NCBI GenBank assembly: GCA_964019055.1
Contig: OZ025212.1
Location: 4,959,766 to 5,023,765 of the forward strand
Source: Anthopleura xanthogrammica
Lineage: Eukaryota; Cnidaria; Anthozoa; Actiniaria; Actiniidae
Length of the DNA: 64,000 nt
Reading direction: 5' to 3'
Shown here: positions 36,419-47,000 of the stretch, one piece after another
Position numbering within the stretch: position 1 is the stretch's first letter
Layout: every line of letters begins with the position of its first letter
Notes under the pieces: generated by a model
What the model was told of the DNA's origin: nothing
What the model saw: only the letters and a program-made list of their open reading frames with translations
Database searches by the model: none
Translations under genes and position numbers: made by a program

Positions 36419-37595
36419 CTACTGATTTCGCCATACAGCCGGTCAAGGCAGGATAAAATAGTGATAGTATAAAAATATTGAATGTTATTTATACCCGGGG
36501 GGGGGGGGGGGGGGGAGGGCTCCTATATATAGCCTTTACGGAGATGTTCCGCTGGATAGGGTATGTTTTTCGAGATTTTGGTCTTAGACAGGGAATACGA
36601 TTTCCATGATATTTTCTTGAATAGGGTCATTATTCTAGATGGGGGTATTTAATCTTAACTTTTTTTCGAAACCAGTTCTTTTCGCCGCCAAAAAGCTCTT
36701 GGCAGGTAACTTTTAACTGTGCTCGTGTATTCAGGTTATATAATTTCTCTTGGGTCTTGGATAGGGTTAGAAGTTACAGTGATGTGTCTTAAACAGGGTA
36801 TGTTTTTCCAATATATCATTGTCTTAGATAGGGTCAGGATGTATTATTCGAATATTGAGTTCATTATTCACTCTGACCCCAAACTTAGATTAGATTATCT
36901 ACTTCGGTTTTTATTCGATTCTTCAACAATTGCCATGCCAGGGTAGAAAAACTCCCCAGAAAGGCCATCCCTTAGAATTTTAGTTGTGAAATGAATGTGA
37001 GGTTTGGTGTTTTCGATTTATTAATGAAAATTCCAAGTGAATAATGAACTCAATATTCGAATAATGAAATCAATAATGGAGGCTAGGGGGTACGCTTGAA
37101 CCGTTTTGGCTGTAATTATAAGTGTTTACAGTCAAAACGGCTCATTATTCGAATATTGAGTTGATTATTCACTCTGAGTTTTCATTAAAAAAATCCAAAG
37201 ACTCCAAACTTCACATTCATGGCCTTTCTGGGGAGTTTTTCTACCTTGGCATTTTTCTACCTTGTTTTCCTACTAAACTGTCTGTGCCATGCATGGCTGA
37301 GACTGACCCTCACTTACAAAGCCGTCTCTTCAGAAATGGTCTAGGGACTTTTTAGTTAGTTGCATTTCGATGAATAAGCTGATAATTATGACCTTCTGCT
37401 GATCATCCGATCCATGTGATACTAATAACCCCTCCCCTCCTCATTTCATAACGTTCGCTCTGTCAGGAGAGGGGTGGGAGACAAGTGGCACAAAAGATCA
37501 TTGATGTTTAAGTGGTTCTGCCGGTTCGAGCGAATCCAAAAACAACGCAACCCATCACACTCAAAATACAAGTTATATAGCGTCCTTGTAGCATC
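36419..37595. other. Spacer between carboxypeptidase copy B and DHRS7 copy 1
   Basis: It holds poly(G) at about 36498-36517, an imperfect TAGATAGGG-rich stretch, and the inverted repeat at 36935-37252. Upstream of the first DHRS7 start, ACAAGTTATATAGCGTCCTT is shared with the region upstream of copy 2. No other gene is supported. Confidence 0.55.
36935..37252. repeat. Foldback repeat with about 120-bp arms
   Basis: The left end TGCCAGGGTAGAAAAACTCC mirrors the right end GGAGTTTTTCTACCTTGGCA. The inner arms ATTCGAATATTGAG and CTCAATATTCGAAT also pair. Likely a MITE; no coding potential. Confidence 0.7.
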
Positions 37596-40500
37596 ATGAA
37601 GTATACTGTAGCTGTGCTAGTGGTCTTTGTCTCTTTATTTGGTTATTACTTCTGGTATCATCAAGATGCAGATTTTACTCTTCTCTTTTACGAGAAGTTC
37701 GGTCGTGAACCATGTTCTGTTCTTGGTGGTAAAGTAGTGTGGATTACAGGAGCTTCTAGTGGGATTGGTGAACACTTAGCTTATGAATTAGCCCAATGTG
37801 GATGTAAACTGGTTCTTTCTGCACGAAGGAAACACGAGCTGGAGAGAGTCAGAGATAAATGTGCAGGTAAGCAGTGTAGTGTCACAAATTGTCGTTATAA
37901 AATCACATTAAATCATACTCTTTATATCTCTTGGATAGTCGTGTCGTCGTACAGCGCTGTATACGAATCAAACGCCCGATATGGCAAACTCGTGGATATA
38001 CGACCAGGATTGACGAAAATATAAGCTGTGAACTTTATGCATACAGCTAATAAAACCGCTTGTCAGTCTAGCTTGGGCCTCCTGCCTTGTGATATTTTCT
38101 GCTTGGTGTTGATAGAAATACAGACGTCAATTTCTTGGAGAGTTGAAAGTAAATATTTAACGGCTTTTTTACGACTTCATTTGATTCAAGATTCGAAGGG
38201 GATCGGGTATTCTTCGAGTTACGCGCTTCGAGTTACGCGCATCGAGTTACGCGCTTTTCGAGTTACGCGCTCGACCACACCCAAATTTGTCTTTGCCCCG
38301 CCCTGCGCGTAACTCGAAGACACTAAAGGCTGTTCGTGAGTTCGAGTTATCCGCACATCGCGTAACTCGAACACGGTAAGAAGTTTTAATGAATTCGAGT
38401 TACGCTCTACTGCGAATAAAAAAGAATATACAAAGAATAAATTGAAATTTTTATTCATTTCATTTATTTGCAATAAATCAATTAGCCATTTTATATAATT
38501 AGATATAAAAGTCAATAAAAACTTATAAAAGTACATTTTTAGGGTACAGTTCATGACATGGTTCTTATCTAAAATATTTCGTAAATATATTTTGCAACGA
38601 ATGAATCGTTTTGAAAAATATCACGACAAGAATCGAAAAACTTGGTAAATTCTTGTGACTATATTAAAAGTTCAAATGATCCTGCATAATATTAACAGTA
38701 ACTATAATTGATATTTAAAATATTCCTAAATATGTCAATGTTCAAAGTTTCTTAATCACTTTGCTGGAGATACTAGGGGTCAGATACTAGTAAGAAGAGA
38801 AAGATGATAATGGTAATGATAGTCAGTGATAATATTGCAACAACATAAAAAGCCAATCAGTGTTCCGTGTTCCCACCGTCATTTACTAACATTTATTTTT
38901 GTTTCTTGAGCAGTTTGAGCGTCGATCACAAATTTTGTTTGCTTATGTCAATCACGTACTGGGCCTACTGTCCATTTAAGTTCGTATTTCATTTGTGTTC
39001 GAATTGTTTCGAAAGACTTGAGTGATACTAACACGGAAAAAAACTGCAGGTACGACTATAAAGCTTCGACTTTTGTGCATGTTTACAGAAGTCCATATGG
39101 ACTTCTGACGCTTACTAATTGTATCCCGCCAAAATCCCAAATAACAAATATTTAATTTCTGTTGTTAAGCTCGCTTGAACATTTAAACAGACCTTTCTTT
39201 ACTGTTTACTTTTTATTTGCGTTTTTAAGAAAATGTTTGAATTGCAAAACTTTTCATATGTTAGTGAATTCTTTTTGCTTTGCAGTTGAAAATCTAGCAC
39301 ATATCACATTTTTAAAATTTTCACGAAGATCAAATATAATGTGAAAAATAAAAAGGTATATACACCTTCCCGAATTCATTTGAGTGACCACGAAGCAATA
39401 GCTCCAAGTCAAGGTTGACCTTGATAAAATTCAGTAAATTCATGAACACATTAAGTCCAACCTTGACATGGAGACATTGCTTCGTGGTCACGCAAGCGAA
39501 AAAACGGGCATCAAAGGGTTTACGAACATTATGCACTAATATACTTAGTTAATAATGTGAACAGATCGACTGCGAGCCGTCTAATTTTTATTATTATACA
39601 TTTTAACCTCAATATTCAACCTCAATAATTACAAAATACTTTGTCCGTGATGTGTTAGATCATATGATATATTTTTGAAAAGTAGTGGTAATAAACAAAA
39701 AATATAAATGAAAGTCAAAAACTTTAAATTATTGCTCTTTTAAATTTCAATTTATTCTTTGTATATTCTTTTTTATTCGCAGTAGAGCGTAACTCGAATT
39801 CATTAAAACTTCTTACCGTGTTCGAGTTACGCGATGTGCGGATAACTCGAACTCACGAACAACCTTTAGTGTCTTCGAGTTACGCGCAGGGCGGGGCAAA
39901 GACAAATTTGGGTGTGGTCGAGCGCGTAACTCGAAATTAACTCATTCTTAATGATTCCTCTCTTATCAAGTTGTCTAGGGGTGAATCGACGCCATAAGTG
40001 TAACAAAGATTTTGGTATATTTGCCCCCAACCAAAATTGCCGCCGTATCGTCGAAGAAGTTACGTTATGAAGGTGAGCTAGTGTGTAAAAAGAAGTCTAA
40101 ATATAAATGAATGGTTATTCGCAGAAAAGTACCCGTCATTTGACAAGGAGAAAGACGTCCTGATTCTACCGCTGGATGTGACCAAATTCTCGACTCACAC
40201 AGAACTGACAAGCCAGGTGATAGAACGTTTTGGAAAGGTGAGAAACATGTTCAAATTTGCAAGACTTAGAATTAATAATATTGAGATGCTTTAGGGAAGC
40301 AAGGGTGGCGTAGTGCGTAAGTTCTCGCCTCTCACCGCTATGGTCCCGGGTTCGATCCCCGGACTCGGCACCTTAAGTGAGTTGAGTTTGTTGGTTCTCT
40401 CCCTTGCTTCGAGGGTTTTTCTCCGGGTTCTCCGGTTTTCCTCCCTCCGTAAAAACCAACCCTTATTCGATCTGAGCTGTGCTCCGTGGTCAGACATGAG

Positions 40501-42019
40501 TCGTATGGCGGCTGCCGAAGGCGCCTTCGTATGCCTTCGACTCGACCACGTTGAGCAGCGTCCTTCGCAATTCAGCTTTTCAGCTGCCAGTAAGGATGAT
40601 TAGCCCCTCCAAATTTTTTTTTTTTTATCAGATGACAATTTTTTTTGCTAATAGACCCTTTTCTAATATGGCGTCTATGACGTCAAACGAGGAGTCCTAG
40701 AATGTCCCGGATGTTATGAGTGATAATGACTGTGTTTTGAAATCCGGGGGATCCTAGTACCCGATGCTGCTACGTACTTGAAATCATTGGGTTTCGACAT
40801 CCGGGACATTCTCATTCTCCTCGTTTGACGTCATATTCGAAAAGGGTCTATTAGAATAAAATTAAAAACTCTACCCAGTCCCTTGCTCGTTCTAAAGTGG
40901 CCAATTGATTTTTCATAGATTGATGTCCTGGTGAACAACGCTGGAGTTACTCAGGCATTTTTAGTAGAAAAAGGTCAATTTGAAGTGGAGAAAAGCCTGT
41001 TAGACATCAATCTGCTTGGGACAATTTCATTGACCAAAGCTGTTCTTCCTCACATGCTGAAGAGACAAGAAGGGCAGATCGTCGTTGTTAGCAGCGTCTT
41101 TGGAAAATTCGGTAAAGAAAGAAGAGTCATGGATGAACCAAAAACTGAGCCAATAACGAACATGCTGCATTGTACTCTAGCTTTTGATCGAAAATAATGT
41201 TTATTATTACCTGCAAATCATATATTGATTTAAATTGTGTTTCTTCCTTTTTTTCGATTTCAGCATTTACTGCATTGGCTGGGTATACTGCCAGTAAATT
41301 TGCCGTTCAGGTACATCGTCTAGCTACTGCGATACACTGCTTCTGCCGAGCAAACTATACTAGCCATTAAGTAATTTAACACTCCATCTTTGTTTCTTTA
41401 CAGGGTTATTTTGGTACCCTTCGTCTTGAGACTTCAAGTCGGAATATTCAAGTTTTAACTACTCTTACTGGCCCTGTCTTAACTGACGTAATTGGAAATG
41501 CCTTCACAGACAAGCTCAATGTTGTAAGCGGTCCTGTTCTTTTCTTTTTTCCCTTTCAGCCGAGAAAAAGGACCAGTTTTGTTATTGTTTTCCATTAATT
41601 AACTCATCTTTAAATCGCCAAACATTTTGATTTATTTTTTTATTTTCTCTGGCCTTAGACCCTCAAGGAAACGCCTGGCTTCAATCCAGAGGAAATAAAG
41701 CCTAAAATGAAATTTATGAGCCCAAGCCGTCATGGGTACCTTATGATGGTTGCCATGGCGAACAATCTGAAAGAAACATGGCCTTCTACCCAACATTCTA
41801 ATTCTTTTTTATTTTCTCTGGCCTTAGACCCTCAAGGAAACGCCTGGCTTCAATCCAGAGGAAATAAAGTCGAAACTAAAATTTATGAGCTCAAGTCGTC
41901 ATGGGAACCTTATGATGGTTGCCATGGCGAACAATCTGAAAGAATCATGGCCTTCTACCCAACCTCATCTCTCCTATCTCTATATGGCGCAGTACATGCC
42001 TTCTTTCTTCATGTGGTAA
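37596..42019 (+). CDS. DHRS7: DHRS7-like short-chain dehydrogenase/reductase, copy 1
   Basis: ER-membrane NADP(H)-dependent reductase family; vertebrate DHRS7 acts on steroid and retinoid carbonyls, and the substrate here is unknown. Exons: 37596-37866, 40125-40237, 40919-41111, 41264-41310, 41404-41523, and the complete last exon 41828-42019 (936 nt, 311 residues plus TAA). An N-terminal anchor spans about residues 4-20. The cofactor motif TGASSGIG is at 51-58 and NNAG at 134-137. The predicted catalytic residues are S187, Y200 and K204 (YTASK). The end QYMPSFFMW matches the family. A partial copy of the last exon (41659-41794) lies just upstream in the intron and must be skipped; using it would append an unrelated tail of about 85 codons. 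Intron 1 carries a long-TIR element and intron 2 a SINE and a MITE. Confidence 0.88.
38213..39935. mobile_element. DNA element with about 230-bp inverted repeats in intron 1 of DHRS7 copy 1
   Basis: The outer sequence TTCGAGTTACGCGC is present in about four tandem units on the left (38213-38272) and once on the right end (39921-39935, reversed). The arms continue through GACCACACCCAAATTTGTCT, GACACTAAAGG, CTTACCGTGTTCGAG and the AATTGAAATTT region on both sides. The centre of about 1.3 kb is AT-rich with no transposase frame. The target duplication is not certain (ATT on both sides at most). Confidence 0.8.
39386..39493. repeat. Hairpin nested in the long-TIR element
   Basis: GTGACCACGAAGCAATAGCT then CCAAGTCAAGGTTG pairs with CCAACCTTGACATGGAGACA then TTGCTTCGTGGTCAC. 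The loop is about 40 bp. It could be a small MITE inserted into the larger element. Confidence 0.7.
40291..40627 (+). mobile_element. tRNA-derived SINE (family 1), best-preserved copy, in intron 2 of DHRS7 copy 1
   Basis: The head has A-box-like GGGTGGCGTAGTGCG and B-box-like GGGTTCGATCCCCGG. Then comes the body TTGGTTCTCTCCCTTGCTTC, GGGTTTTTCTCCGGGTTCTC, and the tail CGACTCGACCACGTTGAGCA ending in a T-rich run. DHRS7 copy 2 has the uninterrupted site (GATGCTTTATCAGATGACAA near 44767), so the insertion postdates that duplication. Not a functional tRNA gene: the 3' part of the cloverleaf runs into the SINE body. Confidence 0.8.
40648..40854. repeat. MITE in intron 2 of DHRS7 copy 1
   Basis: The ends CTAATAGACCCTTTTC and GAAAAGGGTCTATTAG pair, followed inward by TATGGCGTCTATGACGTCAA and its partner TTGACGTCATATTC. 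The same element is at the same place in copy 2 (44795-44982) and, left-truncated, in copy 4 (about 60150-60235). It therefore predates the divergence of those copies. Confidence 0.8.
41659..41794 (+). pseudogene. Partial extra exon 6 (6a) in DHRS7 copy 1
   Basis: It begins after TCTGGCCTTAG like a normal exon 6 and is nearly identical to the first 136 nt of the copy-2 exon (PKMKF and SPSRHGYLM). It ends abruptly after CTTCTACCCAAC, where a copy-3-like intron end (ATTCTAATTC, then TTTATTTTCTCTGGCCTTAG) begins. It lacks the last 18 codons. See the recombination finding. Confidence 0.85.
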
Positions 42020-42151
42020 GAATTTTGTTTATTTTTACAGTTAGTGGCGAAGCGTATGATTTCGACGCCGAAAACCTTTCCAAAGATATGATTGGATGAT
42101 CATGTATTCCCGGATGTACTTGCAAAAGCATCGGTTTGGATACATAATATC

Positions 42152-42282
42152 GGGGATCATCATCATAATCATAATCATAATCATAATCATAATCATAATC
42201 ATAATCATAATCATAATCATAATCATAATCATAATCATAATCATAATCATAATCATAATCATAATCATAATCATCATAATCA
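42152..42282. repeat. (ATAATC)n microsatellite
   Basis: About twenty near-perfect hexamer units. Long His-Asn and poly-Ile frames across it are only translations of the repeat. Confidence 0.95.
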
Positions 42283-42668
42283 TCATCACGTTTTGTTTAC
42301 CAAATGTTTTGGTAATTAGGTAATTGTTTGTTTGTTTGTTTATTAGTTTTTTAACCTTTTCCCCACTTTTTTAATGTGGGTACCCACCCCCCCCCCCCCC
42401 CCCCCATCCCTACTCTTTTAATGACGGTTTGGTACCCAGAATTGTTGCGGCGATTTTGGTCATTTTGCATTTTGTTTTATTTGTGTCTATCGCGTTCTCC
42501 CTTTTTAATTTTTTTTTTTTTTTATCCGGCGATTTTTGGCCGTCGATTGCCCCCCCCCCCCCCCCCCCAGATCGAAGGTCCTCGCTACGCCCATGCCACG
42601 GACTTTTAATGGAGTCTTTGCATTGAATGCGAAACTGGTGAACTGGAATATTGAAAATAATGGAGATA

Positions 42669-42883
42669 TTTACAGCGCGACGCGCAAAAGTATGACCACT
42701 TTTAATATATTCGCATACTTCTATGCACGGGATTTTGTACTTTGAACAGACACATTTGATGCCAAGCTGTCTGGTTTTACCAAAACAGACGCGCGTAAAA
42801 ACTCGTTTGGCAGCAAAAATCCCGTGCATAGAAGTATTCTAATATATTAAAAGTGGTAATACTTTTACGCGTCGCGCTGTAAA
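42669..42883. repeat. MITE downstream of DHRS7 copy 1
   Basis: The ends TTTACAGCGCGACGCGCAAA and ACGCGTCGCGCTGTAAA mirror each other, with arms of about 70 bp including CTATGCACGGGATTTT and AAAATCCCGTGCATAG. The same element lies at 57344-57558, downstream of copy 3. Confidence 0.85.
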
Positions 42884-43421
42884 GGTTAGCTTTACTGACT
42901 TCAAGATGGGGACAATTTTAGTTGTCATTTAGTTAGATTTAATCACCCATTTTATTTACTTATTTAGTTGTGTTTGTTGTTGTGTTTTAGGCTCCAGGAA
43001 AACATTGCGCACATGCGAGGTGTGCGTTAGGATGACAACTAAAACTCACGCGCACGCAGACAGTAAATATTCAACGCTCATGTCATATTTCTTATTCAGT
43101 TATTGACCGAAAATATCAAATTCTCTTCCACCTTTCTTTCGTTCATTTCAGAAGAGAACATTTTTCGTAATTTTAAAGGGATGTAATTCAATGTAATGGA
43201 ACCTCATAACCAAAATTAAAACCTTATTTGAGTGAACACTTCAATTTTTCATTCTTTTAACTGGGACCCACCCCTCCCTCCCTCCCTCGCTCTTTCGCCC
43301 GGCCCTTTAAGGGAAGGGGAGACACGGTAAGGTGCACCTCGTAAAATCTTCTCGATTTAGGGATCTTTAGCCTAGCATTTTTCTTTGCTTCGTCGTCAGT
43401 CTTTCTTATTAACATGCTGAT

Positions 43422-43476
43422 CTCCTCTCCTATCTCTATGGCGCAGTACTTGCCTTCTTTTTTCATGTGGTAAGAA
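43422..43476 (+). pseudogene. Detached fragment of a DHRS7 exon 6 end
   Basis: ATGGCGCAGTACTTGCCTTC and TTCATGTGGTAAGAATTTTG match the last 12 codons and 3' flank of exon 6. Nothing upstream resembles the rest of the exon. A matching fragment lies at 58098-58152. Confidence 0.75.
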
Positions 43477-44050
43477 TTTTGTTTATCTTTACAGGGACGA
43501 AAAGCTTAGTTGGTTATGTCGTAAATCTGTCTCTTTGGGTCAAGGCAATCAGGGCCTTAGGACACTGGGACTTGAGGCCAACAAGGCCCGATTTAGACGT
43601 CGAATTTATTTAATTTATTTAATTTCAATTTTAACTGATTAAGGAGCTAAAATAATTTCCGATCTCCGATCCTAGGATATTGATAAAGCCAATCGGTACG
43701 ATTTTTTTATCTTCGTGATTAAACCCATCGGCACTTAAGTACGATGGAACCAATGACTAAATTTGAACTTGATGTGTGAATGCTTAATCTGTTAAACTGC
43801 GACCCACCCCTCCCTCCCTCCCTCCTTCCCCGTTCAAGAGAGGGGGCATCGTTGCGTGACTGAAGACACGGTAAGGTGCACCGTATGTAATCTTCTCGGT
43901 CTAGGGACCTTGGTATGCAAAGTAGTGTGTTACTGAAGCTAAAATATAAACGATCACCAATCTTACGATATTGAATAAGCCAAGAGGTACGATATCATAT
44001 CTTCAAAGCCAAACAAGTTAATACAAGTTATATAGCGTCCTTGTAGCATC

Positions 44051-47000
44051 ATGAAGTGTACTGTAGCTGTTCTAGTGGTCTTTGTCTCGTTATTTGGTTA
44101 TTACTTCTGGTATCATCAAGATACAGATTTGACTCTTCTCTTTTACTCGAAGTTCGGTCGTGAACCATGTTCTGTTCTTGGTGGTAAAGTAGTATGGATT
44201 ACAGGAGCTTCTAGTGGGATTGGCGAATACTTAGCTTATGAATTAGCCCAATGTGGATGTAAACTGGTTCTTTCTGCACGAAGGAAACATGAGCTGGAGA
44301 GAGTCAGAGATAAGTGTGCAGGTAAGCAGGGTAGTGTCACAAATTGTCGTTATAATATCACATTAAATCATACTCTTCATATCTCTTGGATAATCGTGTC
44401 GTCGTACAGCGCTGTATACGTATACGAATCAAACGCCCGATATGGCAAACTCGTAGATATACGACGTGGACATATAACAAGATCATTTCCCTAAACAACG
44501 TTGCGTTACGCGTTTTCGTTAAATTTATTTAATTACTTATTTGATGTGTAAAAAGAAGTCTAAATATAAATGAATGGTTATTCGCAGAAAATTACCCGTC
44601 ATTTGACAAGGAGAAAGACGTCCTGATTCTACCGCTTGATGTGACCAAATTCTCGACTCACACAGAACTGACAAGGCAGGTGATAGAACGTTTTGGAAAG
44701 GTGAGAACTTGCCGTTAGCATTTAATCATGTTCAAATTTGCAAGACTTAGAATTATTAATATTGAGATGCTTTATCAGATGACAATTTGTTTTGCTAATA
44801 GACCCTTTTCGAATATGACGTCTATGACGTCAAACGAGGAGAATGAGAATGTCCTGGATTTTACGAGTGATAATGATTGTGTTTTGAAATCCGGGTCATT
44901 CTAGTCCTCGATGCTGCTACGTACTTGAAATCATTGGGTTTCGACATCCAGGACATTATCCATATTCGAAAAGGGTCTATTACACCTTTTGCTGTTCATT
45001 AGCAGAAAATGTACATTCATTTGTGCCAATAGTTGTATCAATAACGCTTAATGTACTTTCATCAACGCCACAAGTAACATCATTAGCACGGATCAACTTT
45101 CAATAACGATATTTGAATATGCGTATTACATTCAATATCGTGCTTCGACAAACATTTGCATGATTCAAATAAACAATAAGATAAAAAAGGCAAACATTTG
45201 TGTTTTAAAAACAGTCTCAGAAACATGCTGTGCAATCCATAAAAATGTGATTTAGGTGTTCGAAAAAACACGTCAACCTTCACAAGGGTATAAAACTGAG
45301 AAGCCGCAATAGTCGTCCTACCCGTAGCGTAAGCAGTCACTTTCTGAGTACAGTACAGTATGCCCCCGAGACAAAGAATAATTCTTGAACAGCGCGAAAG
45401 AATCATCAGGGCTTTCGAAGATAATAACGAGGACTATCTCATGGTTGCTGACACTATCGGAGTTAACAGATCAACTGCCAGGTCCAATAACTACGGAAGC
45501 CCAGGGGGGCCACCACCGGTTTTGGTTTTTGGTTTTCACTTTTTGGTTTTTGTTTTTGTTTTCAACTTTTCGGTTTTTGTTCTCAACTTTTCGGTTTTTG
45601 TTCTCAACTTTTCGGTTTTTGTTTTTCACTTTTCGGTTTTTGTTTTTCACTTTTCGATTTTTGTTTTTCACTTTTCGGTTTTTGTTTTTCACTTTTTGGT
45701 TTTTGTTTTTCACTTTTCGGTTTTGGTTTTTCACTTTTCGGTTTTGGTTTTTCACTTTTCGGTTTTTGGTTTTCACTTTTCGGTTTTTGTTTTTCACTTT
45801 TCGGTTTTTGTTTTTCACTTTTTGGTTTTTGTTTTTCACTTTTTGGTTTTTGTTTTTCACTTTTCGGTTTTTGTTTTTGAAAATTGTGAAAACAAAAACG
45901 TAAAAGGCAGAAACAAAAACCGAAAAGTCAAAAGCAAAAACCGAAAAGTCAAAAGCAAAAACCGAAAAGTCAAAAGCAAAAACCTTGAGTCTAGACCATG
46001 ATCCTTTGCGCGTTTAAGCAAAACAAATATGGCGACATTTTAGCTTTTCGCTGGTTTACGTCTCTCAGACGCTTTCATCTACGCAAAATTGATTAAATCA
46101 CTGCTTGTGGCCCTATTTTGAGAACGTTCGAACTTAGCTCTATGTAACAAAGAAGTCTAAGAACAAAATGAAATTCATTCCGAGTATTTGCATGAGATTG
46201 TTTCTGGTATTATACTAATGCTAGAGAGTATATCTTTTAGGATACATCATATGTGATTGTATATATAATTGTTAACATAACTCCAACTCCTTAAAGACCT
46301 TTCAGCTGCTATTTAATGAGGGTATCTTGTTTTAGGTATGATCTCCAAGCGCATTTTGGCACTTGCGAAAAGCACGCTTATAAATAAATACAGCCCTATT
46401 TTAGAAAAGTGTCGCGAAGGTTCTGTTGCAATTGTATGTAGTTTACCAAGCTTTAAATCAGTTATTTTATCGGCATACGTAAAAAAAAATCAGCACAGAA
46501 GGAAATATGCCAGAACAACATCAGACAAAGTTTGGAAAATTCCATATTAACTTTAGCATTTTTATATTTATTATCATAATACAAGGGAAAAGCTACCATA
46601 ACAAATAAGACATAAAAGCTATGCTTATCAAATTGTTTAAAAGAAGAAGTATTTTATCAAGATATATGCCTGCATGTATATGTTTACGCTACCATAACTG
46701 GGACTCCCAAGAATGACAAAAATTCTGTTAAGGCGATAAGGCAAACCAAACAAAGTTGATAAAAAGTGAAGAAACCTAAAAAATTAAGACAAAAGAGCGT
46801 AAAAGTATTAAACTTTACATCTTCATCTTAAATTGACTTAAGCATGTCTTAAAACCTCAATCTTTGCCAACCTTTTTCGGGGGGAAACATTGCATGATCA
46901 CAAATACGATACATAAAAAGAACTTTAACAAAAAGAAGATAACGTTGTAGATAACCACAAAAAAATAATTAGCTTGTGTGTCAGTGTCGGTCTGATGCAA

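Larger units (their letters stand above)
42020..44050. other. Spacer between DHRS7 copies 1 and 2
   Basis: Contains a hexanucleotide microsatellite, poly(C) runs at about 42387-42405 and 42551-42569, a MITE (42669-42883) and an exon-6 tail fragment (43422-43476). The 42301-43640 part matches 57005-58290, downstream of copy 3. No independent gene. Confidence 0.65.

Noticed and set aside
40303..40372. tRNA gene with good A and B boxes
   Set aside because: It is the head of a SINE: the body and T-rich tail follow directly, the same body recurs elsewhere in the window, and a paralogous empty site exists.
37596..42019. Calling DHRS7 copy 1 a pseudogene because exon 6a is truncated
   Set aside because: The complete exon 6b has its own acceptor and restores the normal reading frame and stop, so a functional transcript is possible.
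42041..42323. His-Asn and poly-Ile/Met frames
   Set aside because: Translation of a hexanucleotide microsatellite.
43257..43466. 69-codon minus-strand frame, also at 57919-58134
   Set aside because: It lies opposite a duplicated spacer with an orphan DHRS7 exon-6 tail; no family similarity or splice context supports it.
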